Both the position numbers and the translations under genes were made by a program. The notes beneath the pieces are model-generated. The model had not been told where the DNA came from. It ran no database searches and was given only the letters and a program-made list of their open reading frames with translations. A stretch of DNA of 64,000 nt from Undaria pinnatifida (taxonomy: Eukaryota > Sar > Phaeophyceae > Laminariales > Alariaceae). Shown here piece by piece: positions 10,510-21,784 of the stretch; within the stretch, counting starts at the first letter, position 1, and every line of letters begins with the position of its first letter. The DNA lies in NCBI GenBank assembly GCA_012845835.1, contig JABAKD010000003.1:3771171-3835170 (forward strand), in the 5' to 3' direction.

Positions 10510-13070
10510 TGTTGTTACAGTTTTTTGTGCCGAGCAACTAACTGAACCGCACTATAACGGTAGCACAGCACTACTCGACCGGTTCGATAGAGCGATCGCT
10601 AATATGCTGACGGAACGTTTCTGTATTTTCATATTTCTACAAGAATTGACACGTTTATCAAATTCACCGCTCGAGATATAACGCTTTTTGACAACTCTGT
10701 AGGGTAGGGTCTTGGCTCTCTGATTTGTTGAGTCTTGCTCGTTTTGGGGTAAAGACAAGCCATCGTAGATTCAAAAATCATGTTTGTGTGAATGTTGGAT
10801 GCCTATGGGACAACGATTGTTGCATTTCTCCCCTGAATGGAACAGCGTGAAAGAAGCAGACAGGGGATAGGGTTAACGCACCGAAATTTCGCAGAACAAT
10901 GAGTACCAGTAGAATATATAGTCACTGCATGTATATGTGCGTATATACTCAAAATATGATCAGAAGGAAGGACAGGTCTGTCTGTGGGACATTAGAGCTC
11001 TTAGTGCCTGAAAAACAAACATTTAGTCTATAGATAGTTCTAGTCTTTACCTGGATATAGAAAACGTAATTACACTCCAACTGCTGTGAGATCAAACTCA
11101 TCTTTGCAAGCTGCGGGTAATACACCGATCGCGCGAATTACTGCGTGCGTGCCGTCATTGAGGTTATGATAGGTCGGCGACTTCCCTTAGCACTAACTTT
11201 TACCAGGGTCAACAGCGTGGTGTAAATCAATATTAGCACACTGAAACTTTCAAACATGTTTCTGAGGGGAACACAATCAGACGCCTGCGGAATCCACCCG
11301 TCTACACTGTATATCCTTCAATCGTGTGACCGGTAAGGGAACGTAGCGCAGGTAAGTGCGGGATAGGTCGCAGTTATGGATAGGTACGAACATTATTGAC
11401 TCGGTTTGACGGGTAAGGGTACCCCACAGACCTCACCCCTTTCTGCTGTTGCGAGTCCGATATCAGTCAAATCCCATACTTACGTAAAAATATGAGCATC
11501 AAGAACGTGCCACGTATTCTTTTGGTAAGCTCAAGCTCTATGATGTGAACTGCTACAAAAATGGATTCAAAACCACATACCTGGTATACATTTCACCGAG
11601 TACTTCTCTATCAGGGAACGGGGTAAAGGGTGCAATTCACTGACTACCCAACCGCCAACACAGAAGTAGCAGCACAGACAGAAGAAGCAACACAGAACGG
11701 AAGAAGTACCAAGGAAGGATCGTTTTCCGCTTGCAATATTTTGCGACCTTATTAGCAGCAAAATAGCGACAACAAAGTAAGAGTGACAGCAGATGAAGGT
11801 CACTACATACAGCTGTACAATTTTCTACTCTCGATTGGCGTGTACGACGGTCGTGCCTGTCGGTCCGTGGTTCACGACCACTCGATCTGTCATCGAACAC
11901 TCCAGGCGTATATTCAGTAGGTTTTACCGCTGAACACACACACACCGCTAACAGGGCATGCTGGTGTCGACGAGGCCACATCAATGGGCGTCCCAGCTTA
12001 CCGACGATATTTTTTTGAGGCCATAATAAACGCACGTTGATGAGGTCATACTCACAGAGATACCGGTTCTGATAAGCCGAGTTCCGGTGGTAAGCTACGT
12101 CCCAAACAATTTACCGACGTGTCGGTTACCGATACTGAGGTCAAACCGAGTGCCTCCGTAGGGTAAAATCACCCGCCGTATTGTCGGTGATTTGTTTGGA
12201 GATGAAACTGATACTTGGGTGAAGTGATGATAACGTTAGGTGAAATGAAGGGATCAATGTGAAGACAAAACACACTAACACATGAAATGTCCACGCATAT
12301 ACTTCCAGCACATCCAGGGCACCAGTGTGTATCTCTGCCCGTCTCGATGTCTCATATAGATAGTGGCGACATCTGCTGTGGTCTTAAAACTGAAGACGGA
12401 GATAACTTCGTAAAAACTTCGCAACAAGGGGTGAGTACCCATTCGTATGATATAATGAAAATAATGTTTGCGGGTGTTAATAACTCGCGGAACAAACAAG
12501 GGACCAAGCTAGGCGACTGCACAGCTATCACAGCCCAGAACATTGGGAGAGGGCCACGCCGTTTTCGATCCACCGAAGGCTCCACTTAAGGAACCCGCCC
12601 ATGGTATTGTTGAGTTGAAACCACCGTGCTTCAGGCCATGCGGCAAAGCGGGTGGGTGAGCGGCACAAAAACCGGGAGTTCCTTGACCCAGCCGAGCGGT
12701 TCGTGGTCAGGTGGCACGTAGAGAAGAGACAAAGCGCTTGGAACGCCGCACAGCCCGGATGGGTGATGCCCAAAGCGAAAAGAGGATTAGGGGGAGTCGG
12801 AAAACCGCTGCTAAAGAATGCAAGAAGGATAAGACTTGAGAGAGAGTAGCAAAACGCCAGGCCGACTGGTAGGTATAAAACATGTCTACATAACCGCATG
12901 AAGCGACTGCGACTGTTGATGGAGCACCTCACTCACTCGCGTTGCGGGGGTACCCAACTATTTACACCTCCGAACCGTGTTTGAGCCACCCGCACGATTG
13001 ATCCCGTACCTCTCGGGGACAAACACACATTGACTGGCGCAGCATAGCTAGCCATTCAGTGAAGCATCCA
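10510..13070. other. No gene recognised; one R1 fragment
   Basis: Open frames at 11637-12035, 12528-12932 and nearby have no recognisable domain and overlap each other on opposite strands. The only recurrent sequence is the R1 copy at 11040-11190. Confidence 0.5.
11040..11190 (-). repeat. R1 dispersed repeat, partial
   Basis: On the minus strand it carries AAGATGAGTTTGATCTCACA, a variant of the core with a deletion, and GATCG...CACACAGC-like and GTCGCCGACCTAT sequences in the R1 order. Confidence 0.75.
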
Positions 13071-13109
13071 TCTCGGAAAGTTAAACAGCACGTCGATATG
13101 TCAACTCGC

Positions 13110-13210
13110 AAAAGAACAGGGAACGGGGGTCACTCGCGCGGGTAACCGGTGAGCCACACTGAAATAAGGAACGCGTTAAAAGTACCCCCCCTACCGTACG
13201 TAGCCTTTGT
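13110..13210 (-). repeat. F2 element fragment
   Basis: The sequence contains GGTCACTCGCGCGGGTAACC and ends CCCCCCCTACCGTACGTAGC, the F2 terminal motif in reverse. Confidence 0.5.
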
Positions 13211-13823
13211 TGCCTGCTCCATCCGCCTCGGGGTGCAGTGACAGCCCACACCGTGGAACCGCCACAGCCGGTGTGGGGGTACTCACTTAGAACCCATGTT
13301 GGTGGGAGCAAAAAAACTCTAACAAGCGCTGGCCATATATATGTGTGCTGCCACAACAACAGTGATTGGCATATTAGCAGTGGCGGCCGGAGGCCAAATA
13401 CACGCAACAAAAACTGTTTGAGTCGCCAGAAGGCATAGACTACAAATACTTTCAACAGGCCGAGCAGACGGGGAGATAATATACCAACCTTTCTATGAAA
13501 AAAACGCCGGTTTCTAAACCAGATCCCGGTCACATCTCCTGAAAAACATTGTCTCCAGACACCCCGACGTCGACGATCGATAGGTCTTTGCACAAAAGAA
13601 AGTACTTCGAAGTGTAGACTAGATATCTACCTTGGTTTCAATTGTATCCTTCCTTGTGTCGAGCAGGCATGAAACGTTCGTTAAACAAAATCGCTGGGTT
13701 TGTGGGGTGCCATCGTAGAATCAGTCACCAGCAGCAGTAGATCCAAAAACAGAGACAGATAAAGCACTCTTTGTGGCTAGGGTAGGTGAGTTATGTTTGT
13801 GTGTTTTTCGGCCGGAGTGGCGC

Positions 13824-13845
13824 GGGTCACTCGGGTGAGTGACCC
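13824..13845. repeat. Perfect 9-bp inverted repeat, F2-type palindrome
   Basis: GGGTCACTC, a four-base loop GGGT, then GAGTGACCC. The same palindrome type marks other F2 copies (24046, 27492, 31486, 34603, 56168). Confidence 0.75.
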
Positions 13846-14129
13846 CCCCCACCTGTTCCTTTGGGGGTCTTACGATTCGCGCAGTATTAATTTCTTTTTG
13901 GCGATGTGAAACCGTAATGATGGAAGGGTCCACGCAAAGGAAACTTTCGTGAGACATCGTTTCGTCAGAAAAGTGCTGACTACGTTCTACCTCACATCTT
14001 TTATTTGGCCCTCCCAGTCTTCCTTCTTCTACTTGTTTCTTTTTTCCGGGGTATTTTTTCCCTTTCTTTCCCCCTTGCATGTCCATTTTGGCTCATGCTC
14101 TGGGTATGTTTCTATCTCCCGTGCTTTGG

Positions 14130-14690
14130 CTCCCCTTTTATTTATTTATTTATTTATTTTGTCTTGGTTTCTTTCGTTGTTTCTCTCTTTTACAAGGTAT
14201 TTTGGTTTAATGAGAAGAACACAATGGGGGGTGGGGGGGAAACAGGAGGAGTAGAAGGAAAGCCGTCCAAGGGAATGGGGGCAGGGGGGGCAACAGGAGG
14301 AATAGAAGGGAGACCGCGGTGGACGAAGGCAGGAAGGAGATGGCAGACAGGGTAGCAAGGTACCAGGCCGACTAGTAGGTACATAGCACTTTTCGTCTTT
14401 CTCTGGGGTATTTTTTTCCCCTTTGTTCCCTCCTTGCGTGTCCAGGTTCTTGGCTCGTGTTCGGATTATCTTATTTTGGTTTTACTTTACTTTATTTAAT
14501 TTCATTTTATTATGTTTCTTTTCCGAGCTTTGGCTCTCCTCTGCGGTTGGGTTGTTTCTTCGATTTCCCCTTCATTTTGTTTGTTTCATTTTTTGTTTTA
14601 TTTTTATCTTTGTTTTTATTTGTTTTCTTATTTTGTTTTTTGTTTTTTTGTTTTTGTTTTTGTTTTTGTTTATTTCGTATTTCTCTCTCC
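14130..14690 (+). repeat. T-rich low-complexity tract
   Basis: (TTTA)n at about 14138-14160 is followed by TTTG/TTTTTG-type tracts from 14460 to 14690. Long Phe-rich frames here are artefacts of composition. Confidence 0.85.
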
Positions 14691-14959
14691 CAATGTATTT
14701 CTGTTGCTGACGTATGTATGTTGTGCCTGTCGTACCCAGTACTAGGGCATGACATTGCGTTGTCGAATGCATTACGATGCATTATCTCTGTGTCGTGGCT
14801 TGTGACCACAGAGCTGATCTTTCTAGGGTGAAGAATCAGTACGGACACTGGGTGTGCTGGATGTCGACGAGTAGAAGAACGGTTTAATGTGAAGAACACA
14901 CACACACACACATCCGGTCGTGAGGATACTTTTCTTACCGCTTTTTCGAGAAAAGGTTG

Positions 14960-15225
14960 CCACAGTTATTTTTATATTTTTTATTATATAAATAAAAATA
15001 CGCTCAAGATGTGAGATCGAAGACTTTGCCGAAACTCATATTTGCAAGCTGTGTGTGACACTCCGATCGCGCGTATCACGGGTTGTGTGTCCTCATTGAG
15101 GATATAGGTCGGCAACTCCCCTTGCAACTACAGTGTACCTATCAGGGTCAACAGGTGGTGATGTTAGTCAGTCTGGGTGCGGAAACTATATGACTCGTTT
15201 TTGAGGGGGACAAAATCTGACAGCA
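14960..15225 (-). repeat. R1 dispersed repeat, near full length
   Basis: It reads on the minus strand from GTCAGATTTTGTCCCCCTCA (near 15222) through GACCCTGATAGG, TTGCAAGGGGAGTTGCCGAC, GAGGACACACAACCCGTGAT and the AAATATGAGTTTCGGC core to an AT-rich end near 14975. Confidence 0.85.
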
Positions 15226-15246
15226 GATCATAAATACGTTAGACTA

Positions 15247-15420
15247 TACCCTAACCCTAACCCAATGAATCGCAACCTACCACATGTGGGTAAACCCCCC
15301 TCCGTCTCGTACACAGCAGTCCGCGTATACCCTAAGCCTGACCCTAATTCTAACCCAATGAAACACAACCAACCAATCAATGTAGGGTGAAACATCCTCC
15401 GTCTCGTACACAGAGCGTGC
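15247..15420. repeat. Two units with interstitial telomere-like (CCCTAA)n
   Basis: Unit 1 (15247-15330) and unit 2 (15331-15420) each run CCCTAA-type repeats, then CCAATGAA, AACC-ACCA, a GGGT-rich stretch and CCTCCGTCTCGTACACAG. A third unit lies at 54825-54918. The telomere-like bases are thus part of a longer conserved repeat and not a chance run. Confidence 0.8.
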
Positions 15421-15944
15421 CGAGGCAGGGAGGCGTGAACAGGGCACACCCTCCAACCGCGACCTTGGTCAATTATATGATGGCCTATCCGTACAGCGGT
15501 AGTTGGACTCAATCACACTTTCGCCCGTGATGATAATTGAGATGACCAATAAATAAATGGACAAAACACGATAATAAAGGAATACATAGAGGCTACTATA
15601 GTCCTATTTTCAGTTTTATAAATGAGTGGAACTAGACTCAGGGTACTGTATACACGTAGACATTTTTTTTCCAATTATAATGGTTATCGGCTTGGTACGC
15701 TGTCTGCCGTCTCCTTCTTGAATGCATCAACAACAGCACTTTCTCCACTCTCCTCAGCCTCTTTTGTGGTTTTGTTCGTTACGCATCAAGGCTGCGCTGC
15801 GCCACATGCTGTCATTTTCACTCAACAAGAAAATCTGATTTTTATATTTGGTGGTAATCGGAAATACTGACAGCTCTTTGAAAGAAAAAAGTCAATCGTA
15901 CGATGAAAAAGTCCTGATTTCTGGCAAATATCACGTTGTTATTA

Positions 15945-16691
15945 GGCCATTCCTTATGCAGTCGGATTCCGCCAGTCGAAAACGGCCCTTTTTGACTGGA
16001 CTTTTTCTCGACTGGATTCATCTGTGGTCCTTCTTCTAATCGTAACTCGAGTCGATTCTATACTTTTTGTGCTCTTCCTAGAGGCGGTTGGTGTGAGGGA
16101 GTATTGCTGTACAGCAGTCAAATCGGTTGGCAGCTCTGTGCTTCGCGCTTTCTCCGCTAGCAACGGCTCGGCGAACCCTCGTCCCCGCAAGTTGGCGGCT
16201 TTGAGCTTAGCCGAAAGCCGCCAAAGCTACGTTCGTGGAGTTGCACTCAGCCGAGAGCCACCAAAGCTACAGCAGCCGCAGCAGTTGTTGGCAGCATGGG
16301 ATCGAGACCGCGTGCTGCCGCCGTTGTCTGATACACGCTGCTGGCGAGCTAGGAATGCGCCACGCTGACTTGCTGCGAGAAGCACCAGCTGGGATAGCTA
16401 GGCCAGCGTCAGCGCCTTGTATGATACTGCAGTGTGGTACTTGGTATGGGTGTATGGCCGTGTGGCCGTGTAGGTGTGTGTTTGATGATGGGATGGGCGA
16501 TGCGATCGGTTCAAAAAACACGTGTAAAACTTTTTCGACAAAGTTTTTCGACTGGATCCGCCAGTCGGAATTTTCAGTCGAAAAAAGTTGAGTCGAAAAA
16601 GCCCTTTTTCGACTGCGTAAGAAAGCCCGATTTGGGCTCAGTCGAAAAAGGCCGTTTGCGAATGACGAGTCCGACTGCATAAGAAATGACC
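15945..16691. mobile_element. 747-bp MITE, TTA target-site duplication (PIF/Harbinger-like)
   Basis: The terminal inverted repeats are GGCCATTCCTTATGCAGTCG at the left and, read inward on the opposite strand, GGTCATTTCTTATGCAGTCG at the right (2 mismatches in 20). TTA is present directly outside both ends (15942-15944 and 16692-16694). A 3-bp TTA duplication and GG-starting termini fit PIF/Harbinger-type elements. AGTCGAAAAAG sub-repeats are clustered inside both ends. No transposase-like frame is visible. Confidence 0.82.
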
Positions 16692-16699
16692 TTACAATA

Positions 16700-18000
16700 C
16701 ACGAATGCATGCGCCAAAAACCGATTCGGCACACAATTCCTTCCTTTGTTTGTGTCGTGGTTAAGAGCGACCCGCTGCAGGGGGAGAGACTACAACAACA
16801 AACAGCAGTAGTAGCCATAAACACATGCATGTATGACCCTACATTCACCAGGTACAAACTAGTACGTAATGCTGACTAAGGCTACGGTGAAAGGGGGAAT
16901 ACCCCGCTTTTTCGCTACTACTCCTACTAGTACTACTACTGGGTACGTACAGAGTTTGAACCACGCGAGCACGAGTAGCTCCCTTCCTCACGGATGAAAA
17001 TACAATACTATCTAGGTGATCGTTTTGGCGCATACGCAGATAACCATTTCATGCATTATCATTGCAGATTGATGTCGCACAACGTTAAAAAGCACGAAGC
17101 GAAGGATAAAAGTACAGCAAGAAAGGGATACACAAAGCAAAAACGCTTACATAACCCTACCGTATGTAGTAGGAGTTCAATCAGCATCTCAGTCTGGGTG
17201 ACGTCCCGGCTGGACACCGCCACTGTCGCAGATGCAGTAAGCAGGGGACAGACCAAACACGAATTATTTTAGGACCATATCTATGTAGAAGTTGCAGCAG
17301 GAGCCCAGGCTTGGTGCTGCTGTCCTGACGGCTGGTGAGTGGTGGTGTTATCTAAGTTGTTGCTGGGGTTTGGCATAGTTCATATTTTTTATAATCTGCG
17401 TTGTTGTTGATAGGTTATTGCATACTTCACAATGTTTTCAATAGTAGATTTTGTATCCGGTACGCGGGGGCGGTGGTGGCGGTGTTGTTTTACGCTCTAC
17501 ACATCAAACTGGCCCATCATGTTTCCACGGAGTTCATCTAAGTGCTGCACCACCGGTGCCTCTGCCGGCGCCTCTTCCAACTAGCAAATAAATATGTTTA
17601 CTTTGTTGTCACAACCTGCAAGGCAAGAGATAGATATACGGCGCAAATTATGAAGTACGGTGTGCAGGATGGTTTGGTGAAGCAATGCCAAACCCGTCAG
17701 ACCTGGTAGATACTGAGCGGAACATTATAAAGCCAGCCAGACTGCACTAGTACACCACAGACAAACTACGTTCACAAAGAAGAACCAAAATACTCGTATG
17801 AGAAATAGATCAGAACAAGTCGTAAATGAAAAGTTGGAAAGAAAGAAAATGGGGGGGAGAGACATAGCAGTAAAAAAATATACAATTAAATGAACCAACA
17901 ACACCCCGCTATATATAAACCAACTGAACGATTTTGTTTTGTTCTTAGCCCATAAAACGATATGTCTGAAATCGATACTCGAAAAATATATCGTCTAGAC
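16700..18000. other. No gene recognised
   Basis: I see only short open frames without recognisable motifs. Confidence 0.5.
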
Positions 18001-18009
18001 TATATATAT

Positions 18010-18117
18010 TGTCGTTCGTTTCGTTGATCGGAGTATCACACACAGTTTGCAAAGACGAGTTTCGACAAATATTCGATTCCACAGCTGGAGTGTATTTTCA
18101 TTTTTTATAATATACCA
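18010..18117 (+). repeat. R1 dispersed repeat, right part
   Basis: It contains GATCGGAGTATCACACACAG, then GACGAGTTTCGACAAAT, CACAGCTGGAGTGTATTTTC and the AT-rich end. Confidence 0.85.
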
Positions 18118-18519
18118 AGCGCTCAGAGACGGCCCCACGTGGTAGCCTGAGTGTCCCGAGAATTTTTGGGTGGTGGACGGCACCTTACGCGAGTAGGCTT
18201 GTCTGAACACGTCGGCTCTCAGGAGATTTCGACCCACCCGGGTATGCTTTATTTTCCCCCCCTTAAAATTTGTTCGAATCCCTTACGGATAATATCGTGA
18301 CGTATCACAAGTGGTTTTACATATTATACAAATTGAAATTCTACAAAGGCTGACAAAGTCAAAAAAAGGGAGGCGGGAGGAGACCCGCTTCCAACCCCCC
18401 ACCCCAACCCCACCAACACCCCCCCCCCTTCCTGCCCCCCTTTCTCCCGTTTGTCCCCCCCCTTTTTATTCCTTCTTTGCCCCCCTCACCGATTAAACAG
18501 AAATACGCCACATGCCGCC

Positions 18520-19500
18520 ACACACATAATAAGTATAGTATAATACTGCGGCCTTGTATACCCTCACCACAAACTCACTAAGCTCCCCCCAGTAGATACA
18601 CAAGAGACAACGCACCAGATTTCCCCTCCCCTCCCACGTTCCTCCCTCCCTCCCTCCCTAGTCGATTGAACATAATTATGCCCCAAGTTACAGGTTTACC
18701 GTCCCCCGCTGCCTGACCCATTAAAAATTATTTGCCACAGGTTTACACACATGAAAGGTATGTTTTAACACTGCGACCTTGTATACCTTCGCGATAAACT
18801 GTTAGAACCCCCCTCCCCTTTCCCCCCATCGATCAGACAGAAACGATGAATCAGAAAAGTATGCCATTACACTGCGACCTTGTTTACCTTCACGATAATG
18901 TAATTCCCCCCCCCTAATTCCCATCAACTTACGAATACACTCATAAAAAATTATGCCCTCCCCCCCCCCCCCGCCTCCTAAAGTTACAGGTTCACCCTCC
19001 CCCACTGCCTGACCCACTAAACATATTTTTGACACAGGCTTACACACATGAAAAGTATGTTACAACACTGCGACCTTGTATACCCTCGCGATAAACTGTT
19101 ATAACCCGCAACCTCCCCCCTCCCCCTTAACGATGAAACAGAAACGATGAAACAGAAAGTTATGCCATTACAATGTGACCTTGTTTACCCCCACGCCAGT
19201 TCCATTACCCCCCCCCCCGCTAACCCCCATCAACTTACGGTTAAAAAGAAATACACTCAACAAAATTATGCCCCCCCCCGCCCCCGCCCCCCCTCCTCAA
19301 GTTACAGCTTTACCCTCCCCCGCTGCCTGACCCATTAAACATAATTTTGCCACAGGTTTGCACATATGAAACATTGTATACCCTCGCGATAAACTGTTGT
19401 AACCCGCTCCCCCCGCCCCCCGTTCCCAACACCAGCTCCTTCCCCACCACCCGCACCATTGCTTAGCCCCCCCCCCCCCCCCCCTCATCCGCTCCCTCTT
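18520..19500 (+). repeat. C-rich tandem repeat, period about 300 bp
   Basis: About three diverged units each contain CTGCCTGACCCATTAAA, CACAGGTTTACACACATGAA, CACTGCGACCTTGTATACC, TCGCGATAAACTGTT and a homopyrimidine C/T tract. Equivalent points are near 18706, 19008 and 19322. Confidence 0.8.
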
Positions 19501-19539
19501 GATCAAAACCAGGCCCCCACGTCTTTTGAAACTCAGCCC

Positions 19540-19682
19540 TTCCCTCACCAGCTTTTCGACTTACAGGCTTCACTTGATAAACTGACGCATTACCTTCCAC
19601 GAGTATCATAGTTTCCGTGCACAGACTGACTAACATCACCCTGTTGACCCTGATAGCTACACTGTAGTTGCAAGTGAAGTCG
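19540..19682 (+). repeat. R1 dispersed repeat, left half
   Basis: It carries the left-half markers: CACAGACTGACTAACATCAC, CCTGTTGACCCTGATAGCTA and CACTGTAGTTGCAAG. The right core is missing. Confidence 0.75.
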
Positions 19683-20048
19683 CTAAAACCTCCCACAGCT
19701 CATACCATGTCACCCGCCAACATGAATGGATTCAGCGGTCGCAGTGATGAAACACCTACGACTTCGTCCACATCAATGTACTCCTATAAGCAGACTACCT
19801 ATATATACAAACGCTCTCTTGCAAAATCCCTCCCCCTCCCCCCCCCCCTTTCTTGAACCCTAGCCTCACTCCGTATTTCGATTCAACCCACACCGTGTAG
19901 CAAAATTATTTATACACACATAGTCAAACAATGAAGAGTAACGGTATCATAAGTGTATTATGATACCGCTACAACCAATAGTTGCCAAGGCTGGTTACTT
20001 TATGTATATTTTCAGGGATAAGCATGCATTTAAACATACTTAACAAAA

Positions 20049-20164
20049 GCCGCGAGGGGGAACGTTGAAATTCCCAAACTTCCCTCGCACCTTCGTTTCT
20101 ATCCCCCGAGGGGGAACGTTGAAATTCCCAAACGTCCCTCGCACCTTCGTTTCTAGCCCCCCGA
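20049..20164 (+). repeat. Two-unit tandem repeat of about 57 bp
   Basis: GAGGGGGAACGTTGAAATTC followed by CCCTCGCACCTTCGTTTCTA occurs twice with only one or two differences, so the duplication is recent or homogenised. Confidence 0.92.
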
Positions 20165-20254
20165 AGCAGTTTTCTCAGCGTACATAAAACGTTTTGCAGG
20201 TATACACAACGCCCCCCCCCCCCCCCCCCTCCCCCCCAACCACTGTAAACCAAT

Positions 20255-20640
20255 ATGTACTTATAAACACCACTCTGACACAACACGATAACGAAGTCTA
20301 GAACGTGAACCAAAACGTACACGTGTAGCAACAACCCTGAGGACACAAAATAATATGTATTCGAAAACACCACTCTGATACATTACGATAACGAAGTCCA
20401 GAACATCAACCGAAACGTACACGTGTACCAAAAACCACGCGGTTACAAAATAATTTGTATTCGAAAACACCACTCCGACACAACAAGATAACAAAGTCTA
20501 GAACATCAACCAAAACAAAAAGTGTAACAACAAGCACGCGGAAAACACCACTTTGAAACAATACGATAACGAAGTCTTTAATATCAACCAAAACATACAC
20601 GAGTAACAAGAACCACGCGGACACACGACACACTAGAACC
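20255..20640 (+). repeat. Four-unit tandem repeat of about 90-110 bp
   Basis: Each unit contains AACACCACTCTGACACAA, CGATAACGAAGTC, CATCAACC-AAAC and ACCACGCGG-type motifs in the same order. The units are visibly diverged. Confidence 0.88.
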
Positions 20641-20659
20641 ATATATACGTCCACATACG

Positions 20660-21780
20660 AAACCCAGTCAAAGGATGAAACCCATATACCCTGGGTTCCA
20701 AATGGAGGTCTCTGCGATTCAGAAGCATCACAGGAGTCTAGATGAAGTCTTTACACAGACCTAAAATGCGTCACAACTGCTCTTTGATGACAGGTTCATC
20801 AAAAATGCAAGAACAAACAAAACAAGAGACGGGGTAATCGCAGCAGCGCAAATCATTATAGCATTCGCCCACCACATCACCTCCTTTGAAGTTGGTTTTG
20901 GGCATCAGCGAACTGGGTCGAACGCATGCCCGTAGTGTCTTAGGTGGAGTGAGGAATAGTAGTAAAATTCAAGTGCACTGCTCGATAACCTGTCCCTGAC
21001 CGTCGGTATACTGAACAATCTTCGGGCCGCGTCTTCTACGTGTTAGTAGTGTGAGGATTTTCTTTGTCGTTTTTCAAGCAAGCGGTTGCGGTGGCATGTA
21101 TAAACTACCTGGCTTGATATAAAGGAAAGGAACACCACTCAGCGATCATCTACTACACGTTGGGGCATGTTTTCATGAGCACCACTAACGAGAGAACCAG
21201 ACATGGACGCGACATCTACAGAACTACAACATCTTCGACGACAGTGGGGAGAAAACAGGACGTATAATCGTACACTATGCAATAATAATGTGAAGAAGAA
21301 GTACAGACATATATGTTAACACTCCGGTAAACCATACGACCAACCTATCACGCAGAGTATTTTGTGCCTCCATCCGTTTACATGATTGCCTGACAACCTC
21401 TACCATACTAAACGCAGTAGCATATGCCTCGCGAAGTAAAGTCACCCTCTCGTTCAATAGTGGTGACGTCGCATATATATGACATCGCATGCCCACCTCG
21501 CCTGCTGTATTTGTAAGATGTATCTCAGTCTCAGAATTAGTGACCTCAGATCATGGGCGTGAAATCGTACATTTGAGACAATAAATATTTTACAAGGAAG
21601 CACAGGCAGAATTGCTGTAAATTGCGATAAACCACACTACCAACCCATTACGTAGGGTATTTCGTACATACCGTCTGCATGATCGCCTTTTAACTTATGC
21701 CAGGCGAACTATGACTAACAAGGTAACGTCATTGAGCGCGTGTACACCAAGCGTTCCTTTCAAACCACTGACTAGTGTTT
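20660..21780. other. No gene recognised
   Basis: Short open frames only. The stretch 21640-21900 begins to resemble 28310-28500, where the large duplication described next starts. Confidence 0.45.
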
Positions 21781-21784
21781 TCGC

